In this document: positions 42,889 through 43,063 of the stretch, piece after piece
How the letters are laid out: the number at the start of each line of letters is the position of its first letter
Numbering within the stretch: position 1 is the stretch's first letter
Assembly: GCA_029252195.1 (NCBI GenBank)
Contig: JAQXBV010000132.1
Coordinates: 1-43,063, forward strand
From: Yoonia sp.
Lineage (GTDB): Bacteria > Pseudomonadota > Alphaproteobacteria > Rhodobacterales > Rhodobacteraceae
Length of the DNA: 43,063 nt
Direction: 5' to 3'
The notes under the pieces: generated by a model
What the model saw: the letters and a program-made list of their open reading frames with translations, nothing else
Told to the model about the DNA's origin: nothing
Database searches by the model: none
Position numbers and translations under genes: made by a program

Positions 42889-43063
42889 CTACTCCAAAAT
42901 CCGAAAGTTCTCGTGGGTTATGACGCGGAAGTTGTCTGACACCCTGTCGCGGAATTTGGTCCATTCATGCGGGATGGTTTCGCGCATGAATGCGAGGACG
43001 GCGTCGGCGAACTGTTTCTGATTTGGGTAGTATCGATTATGGGTCACATATTGATGCAAGACG
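42889..43063 (-). CDS. IS630-family transposase, C-terminal fragment (runs off the window)
   Basis: Read leftward from the window edge, 58 codons end in a TAG at 42889-42891: VLHQYVTHNRYYPNQKQF, then ETIPHEWTKFRDRVSDNFRVITHENFRILE. This is a typical IS630/DDE-superfamily C-terminus. The catalytic part lies beyond position 43063. The frame shown is intact. The outer terminal repeat of this side should lie a little left of 42889; a clear one was not identified. Confidence 0.8.
   Translation of the reverse strand, partial: VLHQYVTHNRYYPNQKQFADAVLAFMRETIPHEWTKFRDRVSDNFRVITHENFRILE

Noticed and set aside
1-43063. Search for tRNA, rRNA, CRISPR arrays and phage genes
   Set aside because: None was seen on either strand when read by eye; small RNAs cannot be excluded this way.

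Overview
The window looks like an alphaproteobacterial chromosome segment, most likely from the Roseobacter group of the Rhodobacteraceae. The evidence is moderately GC-rich DNA, densely packed genes with many 1-8 bp overlaps, and typical local gene sets (lysC with ptsP, ribF-YcgN-threonine aldolase, mtnP-pnuC-nadR-apt, DUF1178, DUF2161, TIGR01459 HAD). Both ends lie inside insertion sequences: an IS3-type transposase start on the left and the C-terminus of an IS630-type transposase on the right. This is also where assemblies of repeat-rich genomes usually break. No genus can be assigned from this reading.

Layout. (1) 1-759: the IS3-family end abuts the C-terminal third of a family 2 glycosyltransferase, whose start is missing. 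(2) 822-1853: a proline racemase-family enzyme with Ser/Thr in place of the two catalytic cysteines. (3) 2025-10861: an inositol catabolism region, with a LacI-type regulator, a leftward group (two Gfo/Idh/MocA dehydrogenases around an IolE/MocC-like TIM barrel protein) and a rightward operon iolD-iolC-iolB-iolJ. An 18-bp perfect palindrome between the divergent groups is the probable LacI operator. iolA and a transporter are absent. (4) 10862-11525: a decayed leftward gene behind a small intact ORF. (5) 11627-16580: a winged-helix/TolB-like/TPR regulator broken by a one-base frameshift, a vanadium-haloperoxidase/PAP2-like protein with an N-terminal (GGL)11 tract, and a subtilisin-like protease. 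I do not recognise this three-gene cassette as a described system, and it is the most interesting part of the window.

(6) 16625-19034: a leftward molybdate ABC transporter operon modABC. (7) 19202-25385: Nudix, DUF1178, SDR, lysC, a medium-chain dehydrogenase and ptsP, all rightward. (8) 25382-29039: EcsC-like and GNAT genes leftward, a flavin reductase-like gene rightward, and a SulP transporter leftward. (9) 29186-32185: a salvage operon mtnP-pnuC-nadR-apt that links adenine recovery from methylthioadenosine with nicotinamide riboside uptake and conversion to NAD.

(10) 32419-42815: mostly housekeeping genes: a GlcD-like flavoenzyme, TraB/GumN, DUF2161, Mn-dependent pyrophosphatase, HAD hydrolase, MaoC hydratase, ribF, YcgN, threonine aldolase-like, HCCA isomerase-like, prs and a small H-type lectin protein. 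Several intergenic inverted repeats are recorded, including one that would fold over the ribosome binding site of the MaoC gene.

All assignments come from reading protein motifs and DNA by eye. No database search was run.
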